Shown here: positions 45,164-57,029 of the stretch, in pieces
How the letters are laid out: each line of letters begins with the position of its first letter
How positions within the stretch are numbered: position 1 is the stretch's first letter
NCBI RefSeq assembly: GCF_964204645.1
Contig: NC_134030.1
Location: 21,395,110 to 21,459,109 of the forward strand
Reading direction: 5' to 3'
DNA length: 64,000 bases
Source: Tubulanus polymorphus
Taxonomy: Eukaryota; Nemertea; Palaeonemertea; Tubulaniformes; Tubulanidae
Made by a program: the position numbers and the translations under genes
The notes under the pieces: model-generated
The model's input: the letters and a program-made list of their open reading frames with translations, nothing else
The model's database searches: none
Told to the model about the DNA's origin: nothing

Positions 45164-46110
45164 AAACTCAAAACTGTGAATGCATTTGTAGCACGCTGAG
45201 AAATACCGAAAGTTATTTATTTGTGAAAATCTATTCGAATAAATGATTTACGTAAAAAAGCTTTTTTACCCGTAGATTTTTGAATGTAACTTTGAACTAG
45301 TGGGAAAGGACGCTGGTCACTCACTGGTCGAACTATATGGGCTGTGAAATAATAAATAAACATGTTTGTATAGCATAAAATAAATCTGGTTGATTTTCAT
45401 TTTTATGGTACCGGTATTCTGATAAGAAAAGGACCAGAACATTTTGACCCCTATCCAGACGTTTACCTTAGTTTTTTAGAAATAAATCGTCCATCGCCCA
45501 GTTTTATAGACAGACATAAACTTTAACCTAGGGGGTTAGCTCGTTTGAAAATGAATTGAGTTAGTCCCCGGGTTCAAGATAATACCAGTCTATAAAACTA
45601 GGCCGTGGATTTTAAGAAAATTGTTTCATTTTTTAAAAGTTGGGGTTCACTTTACAAGAGGAGTCGTCTAAATTTCGACCATAATACAACCAATCTCCAA
45701 CCAACAATAAGCAAGCTTATTACTGTAATTTCATTGGAAAAAAACAAACAACTTGCGCATTACTACAAAATTCAAAAGAAACTGCAAAGTTCGTTACGTC
45801 AGTATGTTTTGAATGAGAGTCATGTGTGAGACCAGCAGTTTGAACAGAATCATCGTTGTACTGAAGAGGGCATCCTGTTCCAGTTGCACGGTCATTGTAG
45901 CAATCGAGGATTCCACGTATGGCAGGCGAGGATCCGCCATATTCGCTAGTAGATAGTTGGTCTTCCCGTTCGATTTCTACTACATTTCAATTAAGGCATT
46001 GAATTAACTGTTTGAAAAATTCGAAATTTTTACCGTTTAAGTCTTGATTTCATTTCATTTTTACGTTACATTATAAATTTTGTTTGACATTTACAAATTT
46101 TTCAAGCGAG
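45164..46110. other. Stretch without a supported gene
   Basis: Holds a degenerate foldback at 45490-45605 and a fragment of the 5.4-kb dispersed repeat at 45895-45960. A 74-aa frame at 45605-45829 has no recognisable domain. Confidence 0.4.
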
Positions 46111-46117
46111 ATGTACA

Positions 46118-46751
46118 TTGTATCATTGTTGGTGGATAATTATTTTGAAATACATGCTCAAAATTTCCCCATTTTCCAAATTAAAGTCTTCGGCAGAGTA
46201 TTCGATCGCTGGCCCCCGTGATCACAGTGTCTACATACAGTCAGGACGAGACATTCATGTTTTGCATTTACAAGAAAACCCTAAAAACAGTTTGATTGAT
46301 AGAAACAGAGTGAAGAAATATCAGCTGCTGGATGCAGAATACTTCATCAACTGTTTAGATGTCGACTCGAAGGGACGGATGTTTGATTATTGTTTGCGTA
46401 CATGTATTTACATCTGATGCGAAACTGATTAGTTCTATCAATATCAAGGATTGTGGACTAACAATCGAGCCAGGTTGGGGACGCCCGTGTGTTATAAGCG
46501 ATAAACGCGTGCTGCTTTCGGTAAATCCTCGTTATTCCGGTTGCAGTGGAGCTGTGATTAGTTTCAGATATGATGATCAGGGGTTCATAGATCGCCCGCG
46601 TATAGTACTGAACTCTACAGACAGTAGGACGCGTCAGATACATCAAGTGTGTGACAGCAACACTGTAGTTATCCAACACATTGATAACAGTAATGAACCG
46701 CACTCATTAAGAGTTTATAAAATAAACACTGGACCGGCTCTTACAAAATAA
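46118..46751 (+). pseudogene. Unrecognised protein fragment with one frameshift
   Basis: Two overlapping frames together look like one coding exon. 46118-46370 includes SSAEYSIAGPRDHSVYIQSG and YFINCLDVDSKGRM. A shift of one base between about 46370 and 46400 leads to the frame ending at 46751, with VFTSDAKLISSINIKDCG, PGWGRPCVISDKRVLLSVN and IVLNSTDSRTRQIHQVCDSN. The spaced VYIQSG, FINCLDVDSKGRM and VVIQHID strands recall beta-propeller repeats, as in NHL/TRIM-type proteins, but I do not recognise the family. The stop TAA overlaps an AATAAA at 46747-46752, suggesting a true 3'-terminal exon. It may be a pseudogene, or a live gene with a sequencing error or a short intron. Confidence 0.5.
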
Positions 46752-46759
46752 AAACAAGT

Positions 46760-47140
46760 TTTGCCCTCGTTTTATAATCAATTACGATATAGTTGGATTA
46801 AGGATTAAATTTTCTAAGTAATAGAAATATATAGCAGAAGTATTGTAATTCTCGTGATTATTCCTTTTTCCACTTTCCAGACAGATCGTTTTCATAAAAT
46901 ATATCTCTCTCAGATTCGACTACTAACTAGCAGCTTATAAACGTAATTTTCAATTCAGAGAGAAATATAACTCAGCGTCTGATCATTTCGAATTTGCGTA
47001 TAGTAATTGATTATGAGTAAATATCGCGTCAAAGAATTTTACCAAGTCAGAGGAGCGAACAAGAATGTACGTAGGCGTGAACCTAATATCTAAGCTACGT
47101 TGAATTCTAATTTAAAATAGCTCTACGAACCGTCAGGTGA
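46760..47140. other. Stretch without a supported gene
   Basis: AT-rich flank of the preceding fragment; nothing recognised. Confidence 0.4.
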
Positions 47141-47143
47141 ATA

Positions 47144-47220
47144 GACCCGGTAGCGCTGCGGTTAACGTGATGGACTGTCATTTCAGTGGTGTGCGTGTTC
47201 GAGACTGGTTTCCGCTCGCA
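47144..47220 (+). mobile_element. tRNA-like SINE head
   Basis: A-box-like TAGCGCTGCGGTTA and B-box-like GTGTTCGAGACT about 40 bp apart. The arms do not fold as a normal tRNA. Likely a diverged SINE. Confidence 0.4.
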
Positions 47221-47224
47221 TTTC

Positions 47225-48149
47225 AACATTTTTCTTTTCTAACGTTCTAACGGGTTTCTATTTGATTTGTATAGGTTTATGGACATTTTATATAGTTTTC
47301 GATAGTGTTGGTCGTACGGTCATTTTGAAATATGGATTTTCTTATAGCCATGATTTTTATTGTAAGATGGTAATTAATTCTCGACATGGTAGATATCGTC
47401 ACAACGTTTTATTCACCAAACAGCGCCCAGCCGCACAATATCATACACTGTTTTTGCTCAATCGAATGTGTCTGTTTGTCTTTCAGCTTCGTTAATGGTT
47501 TCGTAATCCGTAAACGCATTATAACTTCGGCCAGTTATCGCTGGTCGGTCTACAAATCTTCACACTTATTGACAATTTGTGACCAAAAGTGGATTTAAGC
47601 TTGATCGTACAATGTCAACCAGGTTCTGCAAATACTAGTGCAGAGAACACAAATTGTGTTTCATTCTTATAACGAAGTGAATGCTCAGTTTATTCGGCTG
47701 CACAAACTTCCACTAGACTAGATTTGTGGTCCATCATTGTTTTTTAGTATGGATTTAGAAGTCCTTAAAATCTAGTATCAACAGCGGCCCAGGACCAGAG
47801 TAAATTTGATTTTTAATAATAATGATGATAGTGCTTTATCGACGATTTACAACTTACATGTATGTATTGAAATATTTCAATAAAACATTTTATGTCTTTT
47901 ATCTAATCAACAGTGATATATTCTTATTTCTGTTATTTTGTTCAGCACGTCAACTAATCAGATTAAGATTGAGTTCTTAATAGCACAAATCAAGATCTTT
48001 AGTGATGTGATCTATCAAAATGCTTCACGAATGCATGTTGAAATCAATTAACATTTATTGAGTGCACGTGGTTAGTTCAGTTTCAGCTGGATCACATCAA
48101 AAACGTGGTATAAGTACATATAAGTGCCATATGCCAACGATAACCACAC
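47225..48149. other. Stretch without a supported gene
   Basis: Short frames at 47262-47598 have no recognisable domain. No array. Confidence 0.4.
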
Positions 48150-48335
48150 TCAAACGTGGTGAACGGATTATAAGATAGAAACCCACTATCTACAAATTAA
48201 AAGAACTTTAAATCAAGAAATTTATTTATTCGAACAATCTAGAAAATATAAAATACACTACGTTTCGATCTCACCCTAGAGATCTGACACATGACGATGA
48301 TCTCCAGGGTGAGATCGAAACGTCGGGTACGATTA
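48150..48335. mobile_element. Foldback element related to 15957-16203
   Basis: Shares ACCCACTATCTACA, ATTTATTTATTCGAACAATC and the GATCTC/GAGATC-GAAACGTCG module in two facing copies with the 16-kb element. It also carries CCACACTCAAACGTGG, seen in inverse form at 16216-16235. The right half beyond GAAACGTCGGG is lost. Confidence 0.75.
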
Positions 48336-48954
48336 GTTCATGCAAATCCTAACGGAACTATGAAAGCACCAAACAAGGTACATCAGTACTTTTTACGTGG
48401 TAGCCCTGTGGATCCATATATCCATCCAGGATATGTGTCACGCTCCTTCAATATAGTCGCATGTTATAAACTGATAAGAATTATTTGGTGACATCTTTGT
48501 ACGCTTCCCAGTCCGACATTTAAACCAGCAAGGCAGAGAACACCGTTGTCGCTGCTTTGCAGCAAAAATTGTACTATTCTTTTTTTATGAATTCTGATAT
48601 GGCATGGCTTGAATCAACATTTCATCAGAAAATCGACAACCAGCTAAATAAAAAGCCAAAAAACGGATATCCAGTTCTGAAACTGTACCTTTAGCAAATA
48701 AACATGCTTTCGTTCTCCTGACAGCGACGATGACAACTGTGTCTACAAACGTTCTTATATTAACTAGGCCTATCATCGGGTATTTTTGCGAAAGTATTCA
48801 TTATTTCCAACTCTTAGGACTGAAGTTTGAGTATTAGAATACTGAATCACCTAATCAAAAAAGAGAACTAAGTGAGTTGCTTTCCTATGGGTAGAATTTC
48901 CGAATGATTTTCAGTATTAATTATTTTCGCTCTCCATTTTAATTCTATGAAGAT

Positions 48955-51478
48955 ATGAAGACTGGTTTGTTCCTACTTTTAGCTGCTCTCGTTGCTGGTG
49001 GTAAGTACATGTATAAAGCATTAGATGATACTTTTAGCTCTACTTTTCATTTTCGTCATTTTCGCTAGGTGCTCGATAAATCACGTTCACATTGAAATGT
49101 TCCAAGGCCGTTTGGATTGTATGCATGGAAGTTGTTTAATTGTGGTGTTAAATGTCACTTCTACAATTCAAATCCCGGTCCTATACGTACGGGTCACTCG
49201 TAAAAAAATAGATTCATCGATCTATTTCACTATTTTGTTCCTTTCGAATGAGCAAATTAAGGAGTACAAACGATAGCGAATATGTGATAAATCAGATTGA
49301 AAGATGGGGACAATGAATGTGTGAAATTAATCAAATGAGGTGAAATTATCATTATCATTACTATGTTATTATCATTATCATTACCAAGAGCATTAAAATG
49401 GATTTGTCAAAACTGAATTGATACAACCTTAGGTAAATGAACTAATCTTCGAAAGTGGAAGAGTTAGGTAGTCCTTGGAGTATTCAATGATTACGCCAAG
49501 GGTACTCTATGGCTCTAAATGCCTTAGTTAGAATACCGCCTTCATTCTTCATATTTCCGCAAGTATTACTCGCAATTTATTGTGTACATTTTACACATTT
49601 TGAAAGAAACATTTTTAGTACGAATATTCAACGAGGTGGTTTGCATACGCAACTTATTCAAGAAAAATGTCTAGTCCGAGTAACAAACCTTTGATTTAGT
49701 ATGAACATCTTTTATTTAACGACTTTTTTTCAGTTTCTGCAGATTGTGATCATGGTAGACGTGTTGGTAATCATTGTTACGGACTTGTATACAGACATAT
49801 AGCTATGCGCGGTTGGCAAACCGCACATTGTGGTTGGTTCCATGACAAAACAAGACTCGCCACCATTGAAAATGATGCTGAGAATCAAGCCGTAAAAGGT
49901 AAACTTATAATCCTAATTTTTTATATTTTAGAAGGAACAAGTCTTGATTTCTGGCCCACCCGTTAGCTGGAAACTATTACATCTCCAATATTTTTCAAAA
50001 AGGGATCCAATTTTAATCAAAAGGGCAATATCCACAATTTTTCAAATATTGTCATTTAACAGCTATATCATCATCCCTATAATATGAACATTAGACTTGT
50101 TTTATAGAGCTTAAAAGAATGCAGTCTCGCTCTATAGAGTATATACTAAATTGTGAACATAATTGAGTTATAGTTGTAAAATATCGTAATTTATTAAATA
50201 AAAAAAGATATATTTATCTTGTCAAAAGCGCTTCTATGGCCCAGAAGGGAGGTCCTTCGCAATTTTAGTATCTGCGGTATAATGTGAGACATGAAATACG
50301 TGTAACAGCCAAGCACTGTGTACGACGGGTATTATGACGTCAGAGGTTCAAATTCTGCGTGTGGAGAATATATTCATTTCCCTTTGCAACTATTACTATT
50401 TACTCCTAATTGTTCGGTAACCCGTTTTACCTCTATGGACACAGGAGGTCCTGTAGTACATAGTTAAATACTGTTTGAATTCCTTGCACTTCAAAAACGA
50501 AAGTCGAGATTGTGAAAGTGAACTCAAAAAGGATCGATGCATAACCGGGGGCGGGGCTAGGGGATGTCAGGGTGTCTGGACCCCCCTCAAATTTGAAGTG
50601 CCATCAAAAATGTCACCCCAAATTTTTTGGGACCAAGATTTTCCACCTATAATAATTCTTTAATTCTTTCAACGCATGAAATGACCGAAAGCACCCCCTA
50701 AAATGGTTTAGACGTATCCGGAGTACGTGGTTCTTCGTAAAACGTGCCATTTTTTTCAAAATTGAACACTGGCATCAGACTCAATTAAACCACACCTTTA
50801 GAACTCGGATGAGTCGAATTCAGTCCTGGTAAGGTGAGGGTTGGAGCCAAGAGTGATTTCAAGTCGCGCAGACGTGAGGAACTTCAGAGTCTGCGTATAA
50901 TAACGCTTTCCAGATTGATGTAAAACCACATTAGAAAATGGTTTTTGGGTAGACTTACAACCGTGTATCTTCACTGGTTACCTGAGACAAGGAGGAACAC
51001 TTAGACTAATATGAAAATTATTTATGTTCAATAGCTATTTTGAATGCGAACGGGGTTGAGACTGGTCAATTGGCATATAGACGATATCAGACAGCCACTA
51101 ACTTTATGGTAAGTATTTACACATATCTATTTAGACGAGAAGATACACAATAACCGTGTATGATGATGACGAGAGAAATCCCACAATTACGAAGCCAAAA
51201 ACTGATAAGATTCTATATCAGAATGATTGTATTTGAGGAGCGACGTTTCGGCTAACAACTGTTAGCCATCATCAGGCGTATTGAAATTACGAACATATCT
51301 ATGGAAGGTACTTTCTTATAATATTTGTAATCTATAGATGTTAATTCTATCTTTGCAGAAAAACAAAATGACAACGCGCGACGATGGCGGCGGTTGTGTC
51401 GGTATAAATAACGACGGTAGTTGGAGGTATGTTCGTTGCGTTAACGCACTTTCTTTAGTCTGTATGTACGACCTTTAA
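48955..51478 (+). CDS. Small secreted C-type-lectin-like protein, four exons, 134 aa
   Basis: Exons 48955-49000, 49734-49898, 51035-51108 and 51359-51478, all GT-AG and in phase. The last exon reads through to TAA; a GT at 51427 is not used. Residues 1-18 (MKTGLFLLLAALVAGVSA) are a signal peptide. The mature 116 residues are a single long-form C-type lectin domain with six cysteines at 20, 30, 48, 108, 122 and 130, consistent with pairs 20-30, 48-130 and 108-122. LATIENDAEN at 57-66 is the usual helix-2 region and WRYVRCVN at 117-124 the usual end. The domain lacks the WIGL core and any EPN, QPD or WND motif, so calcium-dependent sugar binding is doubtful. In invertebrates such proteins often act in immunity or mucus; that role is inference. 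AATAAA signals at 51501 and 51549. Confidence 0.88.
50530..50775 (+). mobile_element. hAT-like MITE in lectin intron 2, plus copy
   Basis: Contains CAGGGTGTCTGGACCCCCCT, TTTCAACGCATGAAATGACC and GGAGTACGTGG. An inverted copy is at 51670-51925, whose right end CGGAGATCCGCCCCTGCAG resembles hAT-type CAGGGGCGGA termini. Confidence 0.65.
51238..51282 (-). other. Solo hammerhead-like hairpin in lectin intron 3
   Basis: On the minus strand: CUGAUGA, U, a perfect GGCTAAC/GTTAGCC stem, GAAAC, GTC. Same order as the 69-bp units at 6521, but only two outer-stem pairs (GC/GC) are present. Confidence 0.5.
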
Positions 51479-51669
51479 AAGATATGATGGTGATACATAG
51501 AATAAATGGCATTCAAATGTTTAATGGATTTTTGTCTGTAGTTATTTCAATAAAGAAGTTTCCAGTTTCTAGGCGCCATTTTGTGGCAGTCCCTGGAGGT
51601 CCCCATTGTTGCGATAATTTGCGCTCATTTTTAAAACATACGTTTTGATCGAATATCATATACTGTGCC

Positions 51670-51925
51670 GTCCAGGATCTGGGATTTTCCATGGAGGGGG
51701 GTGTCCAATGAGAAATAAGGGCACTTTCTACGAAACACCACGTACTCTGGATACTTCTACACCATTTTAGGGGGTTCTTTCGGTCATTTCATGCGTTGAA
51801 AAAATTATTAAAGATGGAAAACCTTGGTCCAAAAAATTTAGGAGTTATATTTTCGAGGGCAATTCAAATTTGAGGGGGGGTCTGGACACCCTGAAATTCC
51901 CCGGAGATCCGCCCCTGCAGTCCCT
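51670..51925 (-). mobile_element. hAT-like MITE downstream of lectin, minus copy
   Basis: Complement of 50530-50775 at roughly 80-90 percent by eye, including the TTTCATGCGTTGAAAAAATT segment and GGGGTCTGGACACCCTG. It ends at CGCCCCTGCAG. Confidence 0.68.
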
Positions 51926-52039
51926 TGCTCGACGAACTTGACCATTTTAAAGGAAATGAAATGTAGATATTTGCCGGTGAGCCTGAGCAGTGACGATTTT
52001 GAAACCAGGGGCCGCATATCAGTAAGGTTTACTGGTCAA

Positions 52040-54290
52040 AACTAATGCTGAATAAGAGGATGTACAGCGGTGTCCCGGGTTCGAACCCAGTAATTACTGA
52101 TACTGATTCAGAGTGGTTCTGATGTTGAATAGAGGATGTACAGGGGTGTCCAGGGTTCGAACCCAGTAAGTACTGACACTGATTCAGAGTGGTTCTGATG
52201 TTGAATAGAGGATGTACAGGGGTCTCGTACGGGCGGCTCCTCCGGGTAAAATATAAATTGTTGGAATGAAATGAAGATTTCTAATCTAAACTAATTATTT
52301 TGTAAATGAAAAAAATTATATCTCTCTCATTTTACCGTACGGTGCTGCCGCTATATTCATCACTAGCGGGATTTTCATACACTAACGTAAGTCAACTCTG
52401 GCAAGCTAGGGTTACGGAGTACACTGGGCAGCACGTCGATTGCCAGAGTTGACTTCAGTTAGTGTACGAAAATCCCGCTAACGATGAGCATAGCGGCAGC
52501 ACCGTACGGTGAAATGTTGATACTCGATATCCTTTTGTTAGTGATTAAGAGTGGTCCTGATGCTGAATAGAGGATGTACAGGGGTGTCCAGTGTTCGAAC
52601 CCAGTAATTACTGATACTGATTCAGAGTGGTTCTGATGTTGAATATAGGATGTACAGGGGTCCCGCACAGGCGGCTCCTCCGGGTAAAATATAAATTGTT
52701 GGAATGAAATGAAGATTTCTAATCTAAACTAATTATTTTGTAAATGAAAAAAATTATAACTCTCTCATTTTACCGTAAGGTGCTGCCGCTATATTCATCA
52801 CTAGCGGGATTCCCATACACTAACGTAAGTCAACTCTGGCAAGCTAGGGTTACGGAGTACACTGGGCAGCACGTCGATTGCCAGAGTTGACTTCAGTTAG
52901 TGTATGAAAGTCCCGCTAACGGTGAGCATAGCGGCAGCACCGTACGGTGAAATGTTGATACTCGATATCCTTTTCTTAGTGATTAAGAGTGGTCCTGAGG
53001 CTGAATAGAGGATGTACAGATGTCCCAGGTTCGACCCCAGTAATTACCGATACTGATTCAGAGTGGTCCTGATGCTGAATAGAGGATGTACAGGGGTGTC
53101 CCAGGTTCGAACGCAGTAATTACTGATACTGATTCAGAGTGGTCCTGATGCTGAATAGAGGATGTACAGGGGTGTCCCAGGTTTGAACCCAGTAATTACT
53201 GATACTGATTCAGAGTGGTTCTGATGTTGAATAGAGGATGTACAGGGGTCCCCTACAGGCGGCTCCTCCGGGTAAAATGCAAATTGTTGGAATGAAATGA
53301 AGATTTCTAATCTAAACTAATTATTTTGTAAATGAAAAAATTATAAGTGTCTCATTTCACCGTACGGTGCTGCCGCTATGCTCATCACAAGCGGGATTTT
53401 CATACACTAACGTAAGTCAACTCTGGCAAGCTAGGGTTACGGAGTGCACTGGGCAGCACGTCGATTGCCAGAGTTGACTTCAGTTAGTGTACGAAAATCC
53501 CGCTAACGATATGCATAGCGGCAGCACCGTACGGTGAAATGTTGATACTTGATATCCTTTTGTTAGTGATTAAGAGTGGTCCTGAAGCTGGATAGAGGAT
53601 GTACATGGGTGTCCAGGGTTCGAACCCAGTAATTACCGATACTGATTCAGAGTGGTCCTGATGCTGAATAGAGGATGTACAGGGGTGTCTCGGGTTCGGA
53701 CCCAGTAATTACTGATGCTGATTCAGAGTGGTTCTGATGTTGAATAGAGGATGTGCAGGGGTCCCGCACAGGCGGCTCCTCCGGGTAAAATGCAAATTGT
53801 TGGAATGCAATGAAGATTTCTAATCTAAACTGATTATTTTGTAAATGAAAAAGTTATAAGTGTCTCATTTTACCGTACGGTGCTGCCGCGGTATTCATCA
53901 CTAGCGGGATTTTCATACACTAACGTAAGTCAACTCTGGCAAGCTAGGGTTACGGAGTACACTGGGCAGCACGTCGATTGCCAGAGTTGACTTCAGTTAG
54001 TGTACGAAAATCCCGCCAACGACGAGCATAGCGGCAGCACCGTACGGTGAAATGTTGATACTTGATATCCTTTTCTTAGTGATTAAGAGTGGTTCTGATG
54101 CTGAATAGAGGGTGTACAGATGTCCCAGGTTCGACCCCAGTAATTACTGATACTGATTCAGAGTGGTCCTGATGCTGAATAGAGGATGTACAGGGGTGTC
54201 CGGGGTTCGAACCCAGTAATTACTGATGCTGATTCAGTGGTCCTGATGCTGAAAAGAGGATGTACAGGGCGGGTGTCCCAGGTTCGAATC
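52040..54290 (+). repeat. Higher-order repeat: 76-bp monomers plus 185-bp foldbacks
   Basis: A 76-bp monomer (TACTGATTCAGAGTGG, GAATAGAGGATGTACAGGGG, GGTTCGAACCCAGTAATTAC) occurs about 11 times. Four longer units replace part of it by GGCGGCTCCTCCGGGTAAAA and a 185-bp foldback with ends ACCGTACGGTGCTGCCGCTA and its complement (about 52331-52516, 52770-52954, 53355-53540, 53868-54053). The distances between foldbacks (439, 585, 513) differ by about one or two monomers. Confidence 0.9.
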
Positions 54291-54589
54291 TATAACCGTA
54301 AAAAAAGAAAGATGACCGAAAATTCGAAAGAACACTCACAGAAAATGTCATAAACATATTATTTGTATTTATTTACAATAATGAGGAGGTACTCTGTACA
54401 ATCATGTGATATAACAACCAAAAATACTGGAACAATGCCAACAATTTCAATGACACACAAACGACTTTCTTCTTGCATAACTACTTCTCATCACAAATCA
54501 TTCGTAAACATCACAATAGGGGGCAGTCCGAGTTCATATCACTCCGATCTACTACATAGAAATATATCCAACACAAAATCGACTTTTTA

Positions 54590-54803
54590 AGGCGAAAATG
54601 CAATGGACACCTTGTTTCTCCTAATTGGCCGGGTCATTTTTGTAATTAGCGATAAAATCTGTAATCATTTCTATAACTGCCGGGTCTGTTATTGTCAGCT
54701 TTATCGTGATTTTAAAAAAGTAATGTACAGGGTATATAGGCGGCCCGGTTCAACCGTTAAGCTCAAGCAGAAATGAGAAACAAGGTATCAATTCCTCTAG
54801 CCT
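54590..54803. mobile_element. MITE family with ACCTTGTTTCTCC ends, copy 3
   Basis: Diverged copy of 38031-38253 and 44683-44906: ACACCTTGTTTCTCC to GAGAAACAAGGTATCAATT, with ATTTCTATAACTGCCGGGTC inside. Confidence 0.8.
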
Positions 54804-55164
54804 AGGTTAATTCTTTCGGTTCTTTACCGCGTTAAATAAATGCAGGTTACACCAATCTTTCAAAGATTAAAGCGCTAGCAGTTGCGAAAGAGTTAACTGG
54901 TGGACATTTTCATTGTCACTATGGCTTCCATTCCACCCGATTAAACCCTAAACAACTTTGCATCAACTGCAGCTCCCGGTCATGAAGTACGCGATACTCA
55001 AAATATCGAGAATGTCGACCCTAGTTCCTTCCCCAAGTTAAGCAAATGAGCAACTGATATTCTAAACATCATATACAATCGATGAATGATTTTTCAGGAA
55101 CAAAAATAAGTTGGTCCGAGTTTGGTAAATTTGCAGATGAAGTTAGTCAGAGTTTTGACATCCT

Positions 55165-55245
55165 CCCTCGGCAGGGATTCGAACCTGATGGCATCGCTAC
55201 ACTCAGCCACAGCACGAAACCCTGCCTCACTAGACCGAGTGTTAG
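55165..55245 (-). mobile_element. tRNA-like SINE head, minus
   Basis: Minus strand has A-box-like GTGGCTGAGTG and B-box GGTTCGAATCCC in CATCAGGTTCGAATCCCTGC. A related copy faces it at 55390-55470. Confidence 0.55.
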
Positions 55246-55389
55246 CCGTGCGAAAACTTGCTGCAACAATCAGATTGCTTGCAGTATAATCACTGAGGTA
55301 AATTCCAAAGAAGAACTATAAATGGGAAAATCTGGGCTTAAATAAAACAGGATTTCTGATTGGCTGATAATGACATCATCTAAGCTACG

Positions 55390-55470
55390 CACCCGGTCTA
55401 GTGTGGCAGGGTTTCGTATCGTAGCAATCTCGATACCATCAGGTTCGAATCCCTGTTGGGGGAGGATCAG
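55390..55470 (+). mobile_element. tRNA-like SINE head, plus
   Basis: CGGTCTAGTGTGGCAGGGTT and CCATCAGGTTCGAATCCCTG match the facing copy at 55165-55245. The pair is separated by about 145 bp and could form a hairpin transcript. Confidence 0.55.
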
Positions 55471-55494
55471 ATTTGAGGGTAATTATCCTGGAGA

Positions 55495-56198
55495 ATTGCC
55501 AGAAGTGGAATCACCTATCGCCACAGTTGATGTCCTACTGCCCACTATTGACATCTGGTGGATCCCCACGCGACCACAAGTGAAATCCCCGATTGCCAGA
55601 GCAGCCGTTTTTAGGTTCCCCGATTAAACTTCATCGTTATCGGAGTAAATTTCTAATGGTTACTTTCTGTCGAACCAGCGAGCCGCGACCGCGCCAAAAC
55701 ATCTTCAATAACAAACATTTTGATCAATCAAACATTTTCTACATTTTATAATATCACAGTACGATACCAGAAGTTTGGATTGTACGCTTTTTGCAAATAC
55801 CTCGAAAATCACAATTTTTCAACGCCCTGAAACGGCAGAAACAATTTATGGCCCTGCGCTCATGTACGCATACATACTAAATGAATATATCCTCTCAACA
55901 ATATAGACGTCATGTGCTTTTTCCACTTTCACAACGGACCCTAAAAATCTCGTACACTGACGGGCAGACAAGCTATGACATCACACGCAACACCCTCTAT
56001 TGGTGGTCAAACACATCAAATGATTCACATAACAGCCCCTCGAAATTTATAAATCCCCTGATTATCACTAGCTGTTACGTACGGGCCAAGTCTCCAGCAA
56101 TGAGTGGTTGACAAACTACGATATAACGCACAACACCGTCTATTGCTTATCTATTCGAAGAAAAGTAGATTCGGCCAGAAAATTTAGTGAAAGTAATC
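55495..56198. other. Dispersed-repeat copy, then a stretch without a gene
   Basis: 55495-55600 is an inverted copy of the 5.4-kb repeat family (GATGTCCTACTGCCCACTAT, GACATCTGGTGGATC). The remainder has short frames without similarity. Confidence 0.5.
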
Positions 56199-56636
56199 AT
56201 CGCACAGTACATTAAACTACTAGCGTCATCGCACAGTACATAAAACTACTAGCGTCATCGCACAGTACATAAAACTACTAGCGTCATCGCACAGTACATA
56301 AAACTACTAGCGTCATCGCACAGTACATTAAACTACTAGCGTCATCGCACAGTACATAAAACTACTAGCGTCATCGCACAGTACATAAAACTACTAGCGT
56401 CATCGCACAGTACATAAAACTACTAGCGTCATCGCACAGTACATTAAACTACTAGCGTCATCGCACAGTACATTAAACTACTAGCGTCATTGCACAGTAC
56501 ATAAAACTACTAGCGTCATCGCAAAGTACATAAAACTACTAGCGTCATCGCGCAGTACATAAAACTACTAGCGTCATCACGCAGTACATTAAACTACTAG
56601 CATCATCGCATAGTACATTAAACTACTAGCGTCATA
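56199..56636. repeat. 29-bp minisatellite, about 15 copies
   Basis: Units ATCGCACAGTACATAAAACT plus ACTAGCGTC, very homogeneous, with an A/T choice in ACATAAAACT versus ACATTAAACT as the main variation. Confidence 0.95.
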
Positions 56637-57029
56637 GAAAAACACCCAAAAAATGCCCTTAAAAATGAAAAGTTTGCACAGTAAAACGTAGTAGATTCCT
56701 CTTAACCTCGAATGCGTTCAAGCTAAATCATCGCTGAACTCAAAAACGCAAATCTTAGAACCATTGAACAACAGAATGTGAATTAATTTTCCATTTCCTA
56801 ATTCGGCAACTTGATACCAGAAATCACTGGTCCGTATCGGTTTGAGTTCAGAGGAGTCTACTTCAAAGACCACACACTACAAAATTCATTCTAAAAGTAT
56901 TCGGGCAACAATTGATAAATAAACATGTCACAATTAATCAGCAATATTAATTAACACCAATTCTTAATTACAAATAAATATTTCATTAAATATTTCAAAT
57001 ATTTTTGGTCCGGGTTTGTAAAATGTGCA

